64,000 nucleotides of DNA from Lachnospiraceae bacterium (GCA_902363825.1 CABJBK010000004.1:124001-188000), one strand, 5' to 3'. Shown: positions 25,389-34,028, numbered from the stretch's first letter. Notes: generated by a model from the sequence alone, not told the origin. Translations and numbers: made by a program.

Positions 25389-26434
25389 AAATATATCAAC
25401 AAACAGATGCTGCTGCATGGGACATTTGTATAAAATCATTTATTAACTGGGATATCTATTATTTATATGAGTATGCACATTCTTTCATGCTTCATGGTGA
25501 CGGTGAACCGTTGCTCATCTATTACGAAGATGCAGCTTCCCGCTTCTGCTATGTGGTCATGAAAAGCGACATTGCAGCTTCCGGACTATTTGGCGAACAA
25601 CTTTCCGCTGATACATGGTACGATCTCGAAACACCTTACGGCTATGGTGGACCATTGAGTGATCATAATATTCCAAAAGATTCCCAGATCCAGTTTCTGA
25701 AGGAATTACAGCATTACTGCCGGGAAAATCGAATTGTTTCACAGTTTGTACGTTTTCATCCGTTATTACTCAACCACGAGCTGCTTCCATATGTTATTGA
25801 AACACGTTATTTAAGAGACACCATATTTATGGATACCACAAATCCGGATCTGATCATGAAAAACATGGATTCCAAAAACCGTAATATGGTCAGAAAAGCA
25901 ATTAAAAACGACGTCACTATTGTACGAAAAGACATTACAGACTTCAAAGATTTTATTCCAATGTATAATGAGACAATGGAAAAAAATCAGGCAGATGCAT
26001 ACTACACTTTCCAGACAGATTACTTTGAATCCTTAAAACTTCTTGCAGATTACGCATGCATTTTTTATGCAATGTATGAGGGAAAACCTGTCAGCGGTTC
26101 TATCATGTTTTATAATGACCGATATATGCATTACCATCTTTCCGGCACACATACAGAATACCGGAAATATTCTCCAGGAAACCTTCTTCTTTACGAAGCA
26201 GCATGTCAGGCAAGCGAAATGGGAATATCAAAATTTCATTTAGGAGGCGGCATGCTCCCGGATGACACTCTTTTTGGCTTCAAAAAGCAATTTAACAAAA
26301 ATGGCAGAGCTCCTTTTTGGGTTGGTCGAACCATTTTTGATCCGGATGCATATCACGATCTGGTCATGCTGCGCAAAAAACTGAATCCCGAATTTGATGA
26401 AAACAATGGATTCATGATTCAATATAGAAAATAA
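25382..26434 (+). CDS. FemAB/GNAT-like acyl or aminoacyl transferase
   Basis: 350 residues if started at ATT 25382. The first ATG in frame (25487) has no ribosome binding site and would remove a well-formed N-terminus (ILKIYQQTDAAAWDICIKSF). The reading frame is open from 25376, contains no ATG, GTG, TTG or CTG before 25487, and ATT 25382 lies six bases after GGGGGTGA. The central part has the FemAB/GNAT-fold look: DLIMKNMDSKNRNMVRKAIK, FYAMYEGKPVSGSIMFYND, YHLSGTHTEYRKYSPGNLLLY and KFHLGGGM. Such proteins acylate sugars or peptides; here N-acylation of the amino-sugar made by the preceding enzyme is likely. It overlaps the aminotransferase by 7 bases. Confidence 0.7.
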   Translation: MLKIYQQTDAAAWDICIKSFINWDIYYLYEYAHSFMLHGDGEPLLIYYEDAASRFCYVVMKSDIAASGLFGEQLSADTWYDLETPYGYGGPLSDHNIPKDSQIQFLKELQHYCRENRIVSQFVRFHPLLLNHELLPYVIETRYLRDTIFMDTTNPDLIMKNMDSKNRNMVRKAIKNDVTIVRKDITDFKDFIPMYNETMEKNQADAYYTFQTDYFESLKLLADYACIFYAMYEGKPVSGSIMFYNDRYMHYHLSGTHTEYRKYSPGNLLLYEAACQASEMGISKFHLGGGMLPDDTLFGFKKQFNKNGRAPFWVGRTIFDPDAYHDLVMLRKKLNPEFDENNGFMIQYRK

Positions 26435-26466
26435 ACAAACTTATACACTTTATGGAGACGAAAAAC

Positions 26467-27465
26467 ATGAAAAAAATTATTGTATTCGGTGCAACCGGAA
26501 ATGTAGGGTCTTATTTCACCAAATATGCATCTGAGTATTTTTCAAAAGACGAATATCAGATCATTGCTTCCGGGAAGCGTAAAAAAGCAGACGTTTTTCA
26601 AACTATGGATGTCCCATACATATCCGTTGACATCACAAATCCTTCTGATTTTGACAATCTTCCGAAAGAAGATATATATGCCGTTGTTTTACTTGCTGCT
26701 GTTATTCCTGCCTATATGGACGGCTATCATCCCAAAGATTATCTTGATTCGATCATCATGGGAACCTACAATGTGCTCGAATTTTGCAGGACAAGGAATG
26801 TAGATCGTATTTTATACTCCACCAGCTGCTTTGATGTATGGGAATATCCAACCGGAACCATCATCAAACCGGATATGCCAAAGAACTTCAGTTACACCGG
26901 CGACCACGCCATGTATGTCATTTCCAAAAACACTGCGTTGGAGTTACTTGAACATTACCATCAGCAATATGGTCTGAAAACTTTTGCTTTCCGTTTTCCG
27001 ACCGTATATTCCTACAGTACCAACCACTATATTTATCCAAATGGTGTCAAAACACTGCGTCCTTTGTACAAACTGATCTTTCATGCAATGGAAAGTAAAC
27101 CTCTTGAAATCTGGGGTGATCCAAACTATGCCAAAGATATGCTTCATGTTTATGACATGGCCCAGATGTTTTGCAAAGCCATTGAAGTACAGAACTTAAC
27201 AAAAGGGTTTTATAATTGCGGAACCGGTATACCCGTTACCTTGCGCCAGCAAATGGAGGCTATCATTGAAGTCTTCTGTCCACCGGGCAAACCTTCCGAA
27301 ATTATCTGTCTGACCGACAAAATTGCTGGCGGCGGTATATTAATGGATGTTCAAAATGCCAAAGATGAACTTGGTTATGAACCAAAATATGATGTAGTAA
27401 AACTATTTGAAAATTTTAAAGAAGAAATGAAAGTTGATCGTTTTTTAGAACTACGCGGAAAATAA
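26467..27465 (+). CDS. extended SDR nucleotide-sugar epimerase/dehydratase
   Basis: 332 residues from ATG 26467, chosen because GGAG lies 9 bases upstream; an earlier ATG (26452) contains that ribosome site. N-terminal Rossmann motif IVFGATGNVGSYF (GxxGxxG), LLAAVIPAYM, active-site region LYSTSCFDVWEYP and YVISKN with the YxxxK Tyr/Lys, then WGDPNYAKDMLHVYD typical of NAD-dependent epimerase/dehydratases. It probably acts on the nucleotide sugar that becomes the nonulosonic acid precursor (dehydratase or epimerase); which step cannot be told. Second-position gene between the acyltransferase and NeuB. Confidence 0.8.
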   Translation: MKKIIVFGATGNVGSYFTKYASEYFSKDEYQIIASGKRKKADVFQTMDVPYISVDITNPSDFDNLPKEDIYAVVLLAAVIPAYMDGYHPKDYLDSIIMGTYNVLEFCRTRNVDRILYSTSCFDVWEYPTGTIIKPDMPKNFSYTGDHAMYVISKNTALELLEHYHQQYGLKTFAFRFPTVYSYSTNHYIYPNGVKTLRPLYKLIFHAMESKPLEIWGDPNYAKDMLHVYDMAQMFCKAIEVQNLTKGFYNCGTGIPVTLRQQMEAIIEVFCPPGKPSEIICLTDKIAGGGILMDVQNAKDELGYEPKYDVVKLFENFKEEMKVDRFLELRGK

Positions 27466-27493
27466 TACTTTCATAATGTACAGGAGGGTTTTT

Positions 27494-28486
27494 ATGAAAA
27501 CAATCATTATTGCAGAAGCCGGAGTAAATCATAACGGAGATATGGATCTGGCAAAAAAACTCATTGATGAGGCCAAGAAAGCAGGTGCCGATTTTGTTAA
27601 ATTTCAGACTGCCGTTGACTGCACTTCCAAATATGCTCCAAAGGCAGAATATCAGAAACGCGAAACCGGAGCAGATGAAACCCAGCTGGAGATGGCAAAA
27701 AAACTCCGTCTGAAATTGGAACAGCATTATGAGCTTTACGAATATTGCAACAGTATCGGGATGTCCTACTTATCTACTGCCTTTGACATTGACAGTGTTC
27801 ATTTTCTCGACTCTCTGGATCTTCCATTTTTTAAGATCCCGTCCGGCGAAATTACTAATTTACCATATCTGTTAGAGATTGCCGCCACCAAGAAACCAGT
27901 TGTTATGTCTACCGGAATGGCAGAAATGGACGAGATCGCGACTGCTATTGACATTTTAAAGAAAAACGGAACCAGTGAAATTACTTTACTGCAATGTCAT
28001 ACCGATTACCCTACCGCTATGGAAAATGTAAATTTAAATGCAATGCTCACCTTAAAAAATGCATTTCATCTTCCTGTCGGCTTATCCGATCACAGCGTAG
28101 GGATTGAGGTTCCGATCGCAGCTGTCGCAATGGGTGCCACTGTAATTGAAAAACATTTTACACTGGATCGCACTATGATTGGTCCGGATCACAAGGCAAG
28201 CATTGAACCAGATGAATTAAAAGCAATGGTTTCTGCCATTCGTAATATTGAAGTGGCACTTGGTGATGGCAAAAAAATCTGTTCTCCTGCAGAACGTCCC
28301 AATATTATTGTCGCCCGAAAAAGTATTGTTGCAAAAAGAGATATCAAAAAAGGTGAAATTTTAACCGAAGAAAACATTACTACCAAACGTCCCGGAAACG
28401 GAATTTCTGCTATGAAATGGTTTGATGTACTGGGAACAAAAGCAATTCGTGATTTTGGAGAAGATGAATTAATATGCACAGAGTAA
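27494..28486 (+). CDS. neuB: NeuB-family nonulosonic acid synthase
   Basis: 330 residues from ATG 27494, preceded by AGGAGGG five bases away. TIM-barrel domain with IIIAEAGVNHNGDMDLAKKL, ADFVKFQT, FFKIPSGEITNLPYLLEIA, VVMSTGMAEMDEI, LLQCHTDYPT, GLSDHSVGIEVPIAA and IEKHFTLDRTMIGPDHKAS, all conserved in NeuB/LegI/PseI. The C-terminal ~60 residues are an SAF domain (SIVAKRDIKKGEILTEENI). It condenses phosphoenolpyruvate with an N-acyl mannosamine-type sugar to give a 9-carbon 2-keto acid. Whether the product is sialic or legionaminic acid cannot be fixed here; the PtmE-like gene favours legionaminic acid. Confidence 0.9.
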   Translation: MKTIIIAEAGVNHNGDMDLAKKLIDEAKKAGADFVKFQTAVDCTSKYAPKAEYQKRETGADETQLEMAKKLRLKLEQHYELYEYCNSIGMSYLSTAFDIDSVHFLDSLDLPFFKIPSGEITNLPYLLEIAATKKPVVMSTGMAEMDEIATAIDILKKNGTSEITLLQCHTDYPTAMENVNLNAMLTLKNAFHLPVGLSDHSVGIEVPIAAVAMGATVIEKHFTLDRTMIGPDHKASIEPDELKAMVSAIRNIEVALGDGKKICSPAERPNIIVARKSIVAKRDIKKGEILTEENITTKRPGNGISAMKWFDVLGTKAIRDFGEDELICTE

Positions 28487-29655
28487 AAATTTGCGTTGTA
28501 ACCGGAAGCCGCGCTGAATTTGGTCAACTGCTCCCCCTTCTTAAGAAGCTGGAGCAGGATTCTTATTTTAATCTTGACTTTGTAGTGACCGGTTCTCACC
28601 TGGCACCGGAAAATGGAAATACGATCGAAGAAATTCGGGCTTCCCGTATCAATATTTCAGAATGTATTCCAATAAAATATCTTGATGACAATTCGCGGGA
28701 AGGAATCGCACGTCAGATCAGTGATGTCATCTTATCATTTAGTCACTATTTTTCTGAACACAGACCGGATATGCTGATCGTAATCGGTGACCGTTATGAA
28801 ATGTTTGGCGTAGCAATCGCAGCATCCACGCTTTTAATTCCGATCACACACATATGTGGCGGAAGCACTACCAGCGGTGCAATTGATGAAGTATACCGCC
28901 ACTCAATCACAAAAATGAGTGCTCTGCACTTTACTACTTGTGACGCTTACCGCAAACGTGTTATTCAACTTGGTGAGAACCCTCATTCTGTATATAATGT
29001 TGGTTCTCTTGCAATCGAAAACTGTTTAAAGACCGAGCTTTTATCTGAAGATGATTTCAGGAACCAGTTAGGACTCTCTATGCATGTTCCTTATTGCGTT
29101 GTCACTTTTCATCCTGTCACTTTAGAAAAAGAGGCTTCCGAAAACGAATTATATGAATTGATCGAGGCGCTTCGCGCATTCTCCGATTATTCCTATATCA
29201 TCACTCTTTCCAATACAGATTCAGGTGGCGACCGTATCAATGAGATTTGGAGATCTACTGCTCAAAAATATACCAATTTCCATGTAGTTCCTTCTCTCGG
29301 CATGAAACGTTACCTGACTGCCTTAAAATATTCAGAAATGATGATTGGAAATTCATCCAGCGGAACAACCGAGGGACCTGCCATGCACATTCCAACAATT
29401 GATATTGGCGACAGACAAAAAGGACGTTTCTTTGCTGACAGTATCATACATTGTGACCCGAGGAAAGATGATATCATAAGTGCAATAAAAAAAGCCTCTT
29501 CCGCAGAGTTTAAAGATATGGTCAAACAGGTAAAAAACCCCTTCGGTGACGGAACAACTTCCGATCAGATGATCCAGATCCTAAAGCAGGTCACTTCTGC
29601 TCCAGTTAATATAAAAAAAGATTTTTATGATGTAAACTTTGAGGTATCAATATGA
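28474..29655 (+). CDS. neuC: NeuC/LegG-type hydrolysing UDP-sugar 2-epimerase
   Basis: 393 residues. UDP-GlcNAc/diNAcBac 2-epimerase family: ICVVTGSRAEFGQLLPLLKKL, DMLIVIGDRYEMFGVAIAA, ITHICGGSTTSGAIDEVYRHSITK, YNVGSLAIEN, VTFHPVTLEKEAS and IGNSSSGTTEGPAMHIPTIDIGDRQ. It inverts C2 and releases the nucleotide to give the free mannosamine-type sugar for NeuB. Within the NeuC/LegG group the exact substrate depends on the C4 substituent and is not resolved. Overlaps NeuB by 13 bases (GGAG 14 bases before ATG) and NeuA by 4. Confidence 0.9.
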   Translation: MHRVKICVVTGSRAEFGQLLPLLKKLEQDSYFNLDFVVTGSHLAPENGNTIEEIRASRINISECIPIKYLDDNSREGIARQISDVILSFSHYFSEHRPDMLIVIGDRYEMFGVAIAASTLLIPITHICGGSTTSGAIDEVYRHSITKMSALHFTTCDAYRKRVIQLGENPHSVYNVGSLAIENCLKTELLSEDDFRNQLGLSMHVPYCVVTFHPVTLEKEASENELYELIEALRAFSDYSYIITLSNTDSGGDRINEIWRSTAQKYTNFHVVPSLGMKRYLTALKYSEMMIGNSSSGTTEGPAMHIPTIDIGDRQKGRFFADSIIHCDPRKDDIISAIKKASSAEFKDMVKQVKNPFGDGTTSDQMIQILKQVTSAPVNIKKDFYDVNFEVSI

Positions 29656-30359
29656 AAAATATAGCTATTATTCCCGCCCGCAGCGGATCAAAAGGACTAA
29701 AAGACAAAAACATCAAACCTCTTTTGGATATTCCCCTTTTAGCATACAGTATCCGCGCCGCAAAAGATTCCGCGCTTTTTGATGAGATCATGGTAAGTAC
29801 AGACAGCGATGACTACGCACAGATTGCAAAAGACTATGGTGCTTCTGTTCCTTTTTTGCGCTCTGCTAAAACCAGCAGTGATACCGCCGGCAGCTGGGAT
29901 GTTGTAACTGAAGTACTAAGTCAATATCAGACTTCCGGCAGATATTTTGATACCATCTGTCTGCTCCAGCCAACTTCACCTCTACGTATTGCTTCTGATA
30001 TCATCGGCAGTTATCAGTTGTTTGACCAGAAAAACGCAGATGCCATAACTGCTGTGTGCGAAATGGATCATTCCCCTTTATGGTCCATGACCCTTCCACC
30101 CGATTTATCGCTTGGCAGTTTTCGCAAATCACTTAGCCAAAGCAAGCGCCGGCAGGATCTGGATACCTATTATCGTATTAATGGTGCCCTTTATATCAGA
30201 AAAATTTCTTATCATGCCAACAGCATCCAGCTGTTAAGCGAAAAAGAATACGCATACGTTATGGAGCGCGGCCGAAGCATTGACATTGATGTGGCAGAGG
30301 ACTTTGAATTGGCCGAGTTTTTAATGAAACGCTCTTTGAATACCTATTCTTCCCATTGA
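29652..30359 (+). CDS. neuA: CMP-nonulosonic acid synthetase (NeuA/LegF-like)
   Basis: 235 residues. Acylneuraminate cytidylyltransferase: IAIIPARSGSKGLKDKNIKP loop, MVSTDSDDYAQIAKDYG, ICLLQPTSPLRIASDI, YRINGALYIRKI and SIDIDVAEDFELAEFL. It couples CTP to the nonulosonic acid, giving the CMP sugar used by Maf transferases. ATG overlaps the NeuC stop (ATGA). Last gene of the operon; a bidirectional terminator follows. It has the canonical nucleotide loop, unlike the diverged homologue at 11464-12117. Confidence 0.9.
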   Translation: MKNIAIIPARSGSKGLKDKNIKPLLDIPLLAYSIRAAKDSALFDEIMVSTDSDDYAQIAKDYGASVPFLRSAKTSSDTAGSWDVVTEVLSQYQTSGRYFDTICLLQPTSPLRIASDIIGSYQLFDQKNADAITAVCEMDHSPLWSMTLPPDLSLGSFRKSLSQSKRRQDLDTYYRINGALYIRKISYHANSIQLLSEKEYAYVMERGRSIDIDVAEDFELAEFLMKRSLNTYSSH

Positions 30360-30367
30360 TAAATTCA

Positions 30368-30407
30368 AAAACAGACAGTATATATTACATGTACTGCCTG
30401 TTTTTTT
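30368..30407. terminator. bidirectional terminator between neuA and maf
   Basis: AAAACAGACAGTA (30368-30380) pairs with TACTGCCTGTTTT (30392-30404) with one mismatch, with T-runs on both strands. It separates the convergent nonulosonic acid operon and the maf gene. Confidence 0.8.
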
Positions 30408-30412
30408 ATCTG

Positions 30413-32281
30413 TTACTCCTCTATTTTACCAAACACTTCATCTGAAAATCCCTCAAAAAGATTTGCACATTCTTCAACCAGTTCCATAAACAGAATTCCA
30501 CGTCTTGCAATCTCTTTGCATTCTTCCTCGAAAGAACCGTATTCAATATACTGTGATGTCTTTAAAATGCTGTTGGCACGTCCGAGCGTTTCTTCTACTA
30601 ATGAATAATTCTGATTCTTCTCTATTTTTTTAGTATTTTTCTTAATCTGCTTTAACAATTTGTCATATGCTGCATTATCCATATTATGATTCTGCGTCAG
30701 CTTATCCAGTTTTTGATACAATTTCTTACCTGCAGCCGCATTTACCGCCATCTCATGAAACTTCTTCGGCGTATCTTTCATATAGACCAGAATCTTTTTC
30801 TGTTCCTCCGGGTTAAACATCGGCTCCAGCTTCTCAATATTTGCAGATACATCTGCCTCAATCTTACACTCTTTTTCTATCGCCTCTTTTAATGTCGAAA
30901 TCTCCGTTCCTTTGATCTTCGCCCCGCCCTCGGTCGCATTGATCACTCGAAAATTCGGATACATATTTTTCCAACGCGCAATAAAATCTTCAAACCAGAT
31001 TCTGTAATGATCAAAATCCGGTCTGGTCGGTACCTTTTCCTCCACATTTCCCGGAACCATCTTCATCTTTGAAGTATCCAGTTCTTCCATCTTCTCTTTA
31101 AATGTACCATCCGCATGAGTCTTATTTCCTGTCAATGCAAGATCCTGTCCTACCATAATGACCGTCCCAAGCCCAAGATAACATGCCAATGAAAATGCAG
31201 CTGTCGCTACAGAACCGCCCACATCCATTGCTGCCCACTCTTTATGATTCATCTCATACATGCGATCAAAATACGGCGTGAATTCCCGGAAGAAAAATTT
31301 CTTTCCTTTATGATAATCCATTACTGCATGTGCTGCCCGCACTTCACTGAGCAGCGGTATGTTTCTGCTTTCTTCTACTGCTACGAGTTCCAGTGGCTTT
31401 GTCCCGTCTATAATCGCATACATATCCGGTATAATTCCATTTCTTAAAAGCGGCTTCATTGCCGTATCCACTGCAATGATAAACGCCTTATTCTTTGCCT
31501 TTTTCAGTTCCTCAATATTTTTATTTAATGAAGGACCCGCAGATACAATAATTGCCGGCATTTCTCTTGGAATTGCCTCCATCAGCTGCTTTGCCTGATA
31601 GCCTGTACGCACATAGTCGGCATTTTTCAGCATATTTTCCACTGCCACCTTGGAAAACGCCTGTACCGTATTTATATTTACCAGATATTCCTCTGCCACA
31701 TCCTTTAACACTTTTTGAAAATCAAGCACTTTTTCAGGGCATATCTCATTGTAATTCGGCAATATGAAATGTCGCATACAGGATACTCTGTCTCCGCGGA
31801 GCATCTGCTTGATCAGCGGCTTAATGCCTTCTTCATTGATTCCCTCTACTAACAATGCCACAATTCTGTCTTCAAACAGTTCTTCGATATCTACATGAAA
31901 CAACTGCTCATAAAAGATTGAAAATGACGGTTCATACACCATTACCATATTGTCATTTTTTTTCGGCACTTCTTTAAAAAGTTCCTCCAGATAGCAGCCA
32001 TTTCCTATTCCAACCATAAAAAGCGGTGCTGAATATTCTATCTTTCCCAGAAATTTAATCTGATTTGCTGCCGCCAACGAAGCGGAACGTTTTCCTGCAA
32101 GATACAGGGTTCGATTGTTTCTTTGTACTTTTAAGATCTCTCTGCCCTCAAGATTGATTTCACTCTCAACATCAAGATTTTCTTTTTGTAACAACTCATC
32201 TTTTTTTTCTTCGATCAGTTTATCCATGCCCGGAAATCTCTTGTTCAACGCCTCCAGGTTCTTTTCGTATAATCCCATCAT
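30413..32281 (-). CDS. maf: Maf motility accessory factor, flagellin nonulosonyl transferase
   Basis: 622 residues. DUF115/MptE-like Maf protein: FMVGIGNGCYLEELFKEV, AIIVSAGPSLNKNIEELKKA, YAIIDGTKPLE, AMDVGGSVATAAFSLACYLG and IMVGQDLALTGNKTHADG. Maf proteins transfer CMP-activated pseudaminic or legionaminic acid to Ser/Thr of flagellin in the cytosol before export. The C-terminal ~170 residues are coiled-coil-like. The gene begins in ATGATG overlapping the stop of the 113-residue gene upstream (either ATG may start), downstream of flagellin and facing the NeuA gene, which fits a complete make-and-attach unit. Confidence 0.88.
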   Translation of the reverse strand: MMGLYEKNLEALNKRFPGMDKLIEEKKDELLQKENLDVESEINLEGREILKVQRNNRTLYLAGKRSASLAAANQIKFLGKIEYSAPLFMVGIGNGCYLEELFKEVPKKNDNMVMVYEPSFSIFYEQLFHVDIEELFEDRIVALLVEGINEEGIKPLIKQMLRGDRVSCMRHFILPNYNEICPEKVLDFQKVLKDVAEEYLVNINTVQAFSKVAVENMLKNADYVRTGYQAKQLMEAIPREMPAIIVSAGPSLNKNIEELKKAKNKAFIIAVDTAMKPLLRNGIIPDMYAIIDGTKPLELVAVEESRNIPLLSEVRAAHAVMDYHKGKKFFFREFTPYFDRMYEMNHKEWAAMDVGGSVATAAFSLACYLGLGTVIMVGQDLALTGNKTHADGTFKEKMEELDTSKMKMVPGNVEEKVPTRPDFDHYRIWFEDFIARWKNMYPNFRVINATEGGAKIKGTEISTLKEAIEKECKIEADVSANIEKLEPMFNPEEQKKILVYMKDTPKKFHEMAVNAAAGKKLYQKLDKLTQNHNMDNAAYDKLLKQIKKNTKKIEKNQNYSLVEETLGRANSILKTSQYIEYGSFEEECKEIARRGILFMELVEECANLFEGFSDEVFGKIEE

Positions 32282-32619
32282 TGTACCAGCACCTTCTTTC
32301 CTGCGAAATATTCTTCTGGCACAAACATCGTCAGATATTCGCTGATTCCGCTTTCCAGCGCATCCAGCATCAATACTGTATCATTTTCTTTTGCTGCTGT
32401 TACTATATCATCCAGGATTGTAAGCAGATTTGCCTGCAATGCCTGGTACAATTCATCTTCAATTCCAAACTGATTGCCTGACAAAAACCATGTTGTAAAT
32501 TCTTCTATCATTGGCAATCTCTTTTTTGCCTGTTCTATATAATCGTTTTTTCTGCTCTCTAACCGCCGATAACCAATATAATTGATCTCCATATAAAGCT
32601 GTTTTATCTTCTCTTCCAT
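32278..32619 (-). CDS. small flagellin/Maf-linked protein
   Basis: 113 residues from ATG 32619 (AAGGAA seven bases upstream). The frame stays open further upstream through the flagellin terminator and gene, but that part has no coding sense. The product is helical and acidic: MEEKIKQLYMEINYIGYRR and ALQANLLTILDDIVTAAKEN, with a C-terminal FVPEEYFAGKKVLVQ. No known domain recognised. It overlaps maf by 4 bases (ATGA), so it is probably a partner or chaperone of Maf or flagellin. Confidence 0.65.
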   Translation of the reverse strand: MEEKIKQLYMEINYIGYRRLESRKNDYIEQAKKRLPMIEEFTTWFLSGNQFGIEDELYQALQANLLTILDDIVTAAKENDTVLMLDALESGISEYLTMFVPEEYFAGKKVLVQ

Positions 32620-32643
32620 ACTGATTCCTTTTATCTTTATAAA

Positions 32644-32673
32644 GAAAGAGCCGGCAAAACTGCCGGTTCTTTC
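32644..32673 (-). terminator. flagellin terminator
   Basis: GAAAGAGCCGGCA pairs with TGCCGGTTCTTTC (one mismatch) around a 4-base loop, 35 bases past the flagellin stop. GC-rich stem; expected to limit read-through into maf. Confidence 0.75.
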
Positions 32674-32707
32674 TATGTTGATTAAATTAACTGCCAATCT
32701 TATCAGA

Positions 32708-33883
32708 TTACTGTAATAAGGACAGAACACCCTGGTTGATCTGGTTTGCCTGAGCAAGCATTGACTGACCTGCCTGAGCAAGAATGTTGTTCTTGCTGTA
32801 GCTAACCATTTCATCAGCCATATCTGTATCACGGATACGAGATTCAGCTGCAGATGTATTCTCAGATACAGTGTCTAAGTTAGCAACTGTATGCTCTAAT
32901 CTGTTCTGTAATGCACCAAGTGCGGAACGCTGGATAGATACTTTGTTGATAGCACCCTGGATAGCCTGGATAGAAGCGTTTGCCATGTTGTAATCATCAA
33001 CTCTCGGTACGTTCATTGTAGTAAGGCTTCCGAATCCTCCAACAGTCTCAGAAGAGAATGCAACGTCTTTCTTTAATGCAGACCAAGCTTTTGCTGCAGA
33101 TGCTGCGTATTTTGCACCAAGAGATGCTTTTCCGCCGCTGATAGCTGCTTCACGAGAATCATATTTTCCAGAACCAACAATGTATTTTCCAGATACTGCA
33201 TTGTAGTAGATCATGTCATCTGTGAAAGCTGCTTTACCAGTTTCTCTAGCTGCCTGTGTGAAAGCTTTCTTGTTAGCGCTGTCTGCTAATTTGTTGTTGT
33301 ACTCATATGTAGTTCCTTCGTATACGATAGTTCCATAATGAGTATAGTTCTGACCCTTAGCATAGTTGAAATCTTTCAGTCCAAGAGACTTAGCATCCAT
33401 CTTGTCGATGCTGATTCCGATGCTCTGTCCGCCGTTAGCTCCAACCTGAAGCTTCTTATCCTGATAAGTTCCGTCTAACAGGTTCTGTTTGTTGAACTGA
33501 GTTGTCTCAGAAATTCTGTCTAATTCGCTTGTTAATGCATTTAACTCCTGGTTGATTGCATCACGGTCGATAGACTGGTTTGTGTCGTTAGCGCCCTGAA
33601 CTGCTAACTCGTTCATTCTCTGAAGGATAGAATGAGATTCATTTAATGCACCTTCAGCAGACTGAATAAGGGAGATACCATCTTCAGCGTTTGTAGAAGC
33701 TTTGTCAAGACCTCTGATCTGGCTTCTCATTTTCTCAGAAATTGTAAGTCCTGCAGCATCATCGCCTGCGCGGTTGATTCTGTAACCAGAAGATAATTTC
33801 TCAGAAGATTTTGCCTGAGCGCTTGTTGTGATACCTAACTGTCTGTTCGCATTCATTGCGGTAAGGTTGTGCTGTACTACCAT
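32708..33883 (-). CDS. hag: flagellin
   Basis: 391 residues from ATG 33883 (AAGGAGG nine bases upstream; a longer frame lies in the leader). D0/D1 N-terminus VVQHNLTAMNANRQLGITT, KSSEKLSSGYRINRAGDDAA and LTISEKMRSQIRGL. The C-terminal D1/D0 ends NILAQAGQSMLAQANQINQG then VLSLLQ. The central variable part (~170-305) is short and rich in Ala, Lys and Tyr and is the likely surface-exposed, glycosylated part. It forms the filament and is exported with FliS as chaperone. A sigma-28 promoter and predicted CsrA sites precede it. Maf and the CMP-nonulosonic acid genes follow. Confidence 0.95.
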   Translation of the reverse strand: MVVQHNLTAMNANRQLGITTSAQAKSSEKLSSGYRINRAGDDAAGLTISEKMRSQIRGLDKASTNAEDGISLIQSAEGALNESHSILQRMNELAVQGANDTNQSIDRDAINQELNALTSELDRISETTQFNKQNLLDGTYQDKKLQVGANGGQSIGISIDKMDAKSLGLKDFNYAKGQNYTHYGTIVYEGTTYEYNNKLADSANKKAFTQAARETGKAAFTDDMIYYNAVSGKYIVGSGKYDSREAAISGGKASLGAKYAASAAKAWSALKKDVAFSSETVGGFGSLTTMNVPRVDDYNMANASIQAIQGAINKVSIQRSALGALQNRLEHTVANLDTVSENTSAAESRIRDTDMADEMVSYSKNNILAQAGQSMLAQANQINQGVLSLLQ

Positions 33884-33892
33884 AATATAATT

Positions 33893-33924
33893 CCTCCTTG
33901 AATTTGCTGCAGCTTCCATGCTGC
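33893..33924 (-). promoter_or_regulatory. predicted CsrA-binding sites in the flagellin leader
   Basis: Transcribed strand: GCAGC-ATGGAA-GCTGC (33909-33924), a perfect 5-bp hairpin presenting GGA in a hexaloop, the preferred CsrA target. The second site is the Shine-Dalgarno AAGGAGG (33893-33899) ten bases further on. This matches the two-site arrangement known for hag in Bacillus subtilis. CsrA and its antagonist FliW are encoded 4 kb away. Confidence 0.65.
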
Positions 33925-34028
33925 ATTTTAATTTTATCTGAAACGGTTACCCCATTTCATTCTGTTTTGTCACAGTTTCTATTCTTCCGGCCGTACGCTC
34001 CTTCCAAACATCCACTGTCCAGCAGCTC

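Noticed and set aside
32620..32832. N-terminal extension of the small Maf-linked protein
   Set aside because: The extension crosses the flagellin terminator and end of flagellin in another frame; a good ribosome site supports ATG 32619.
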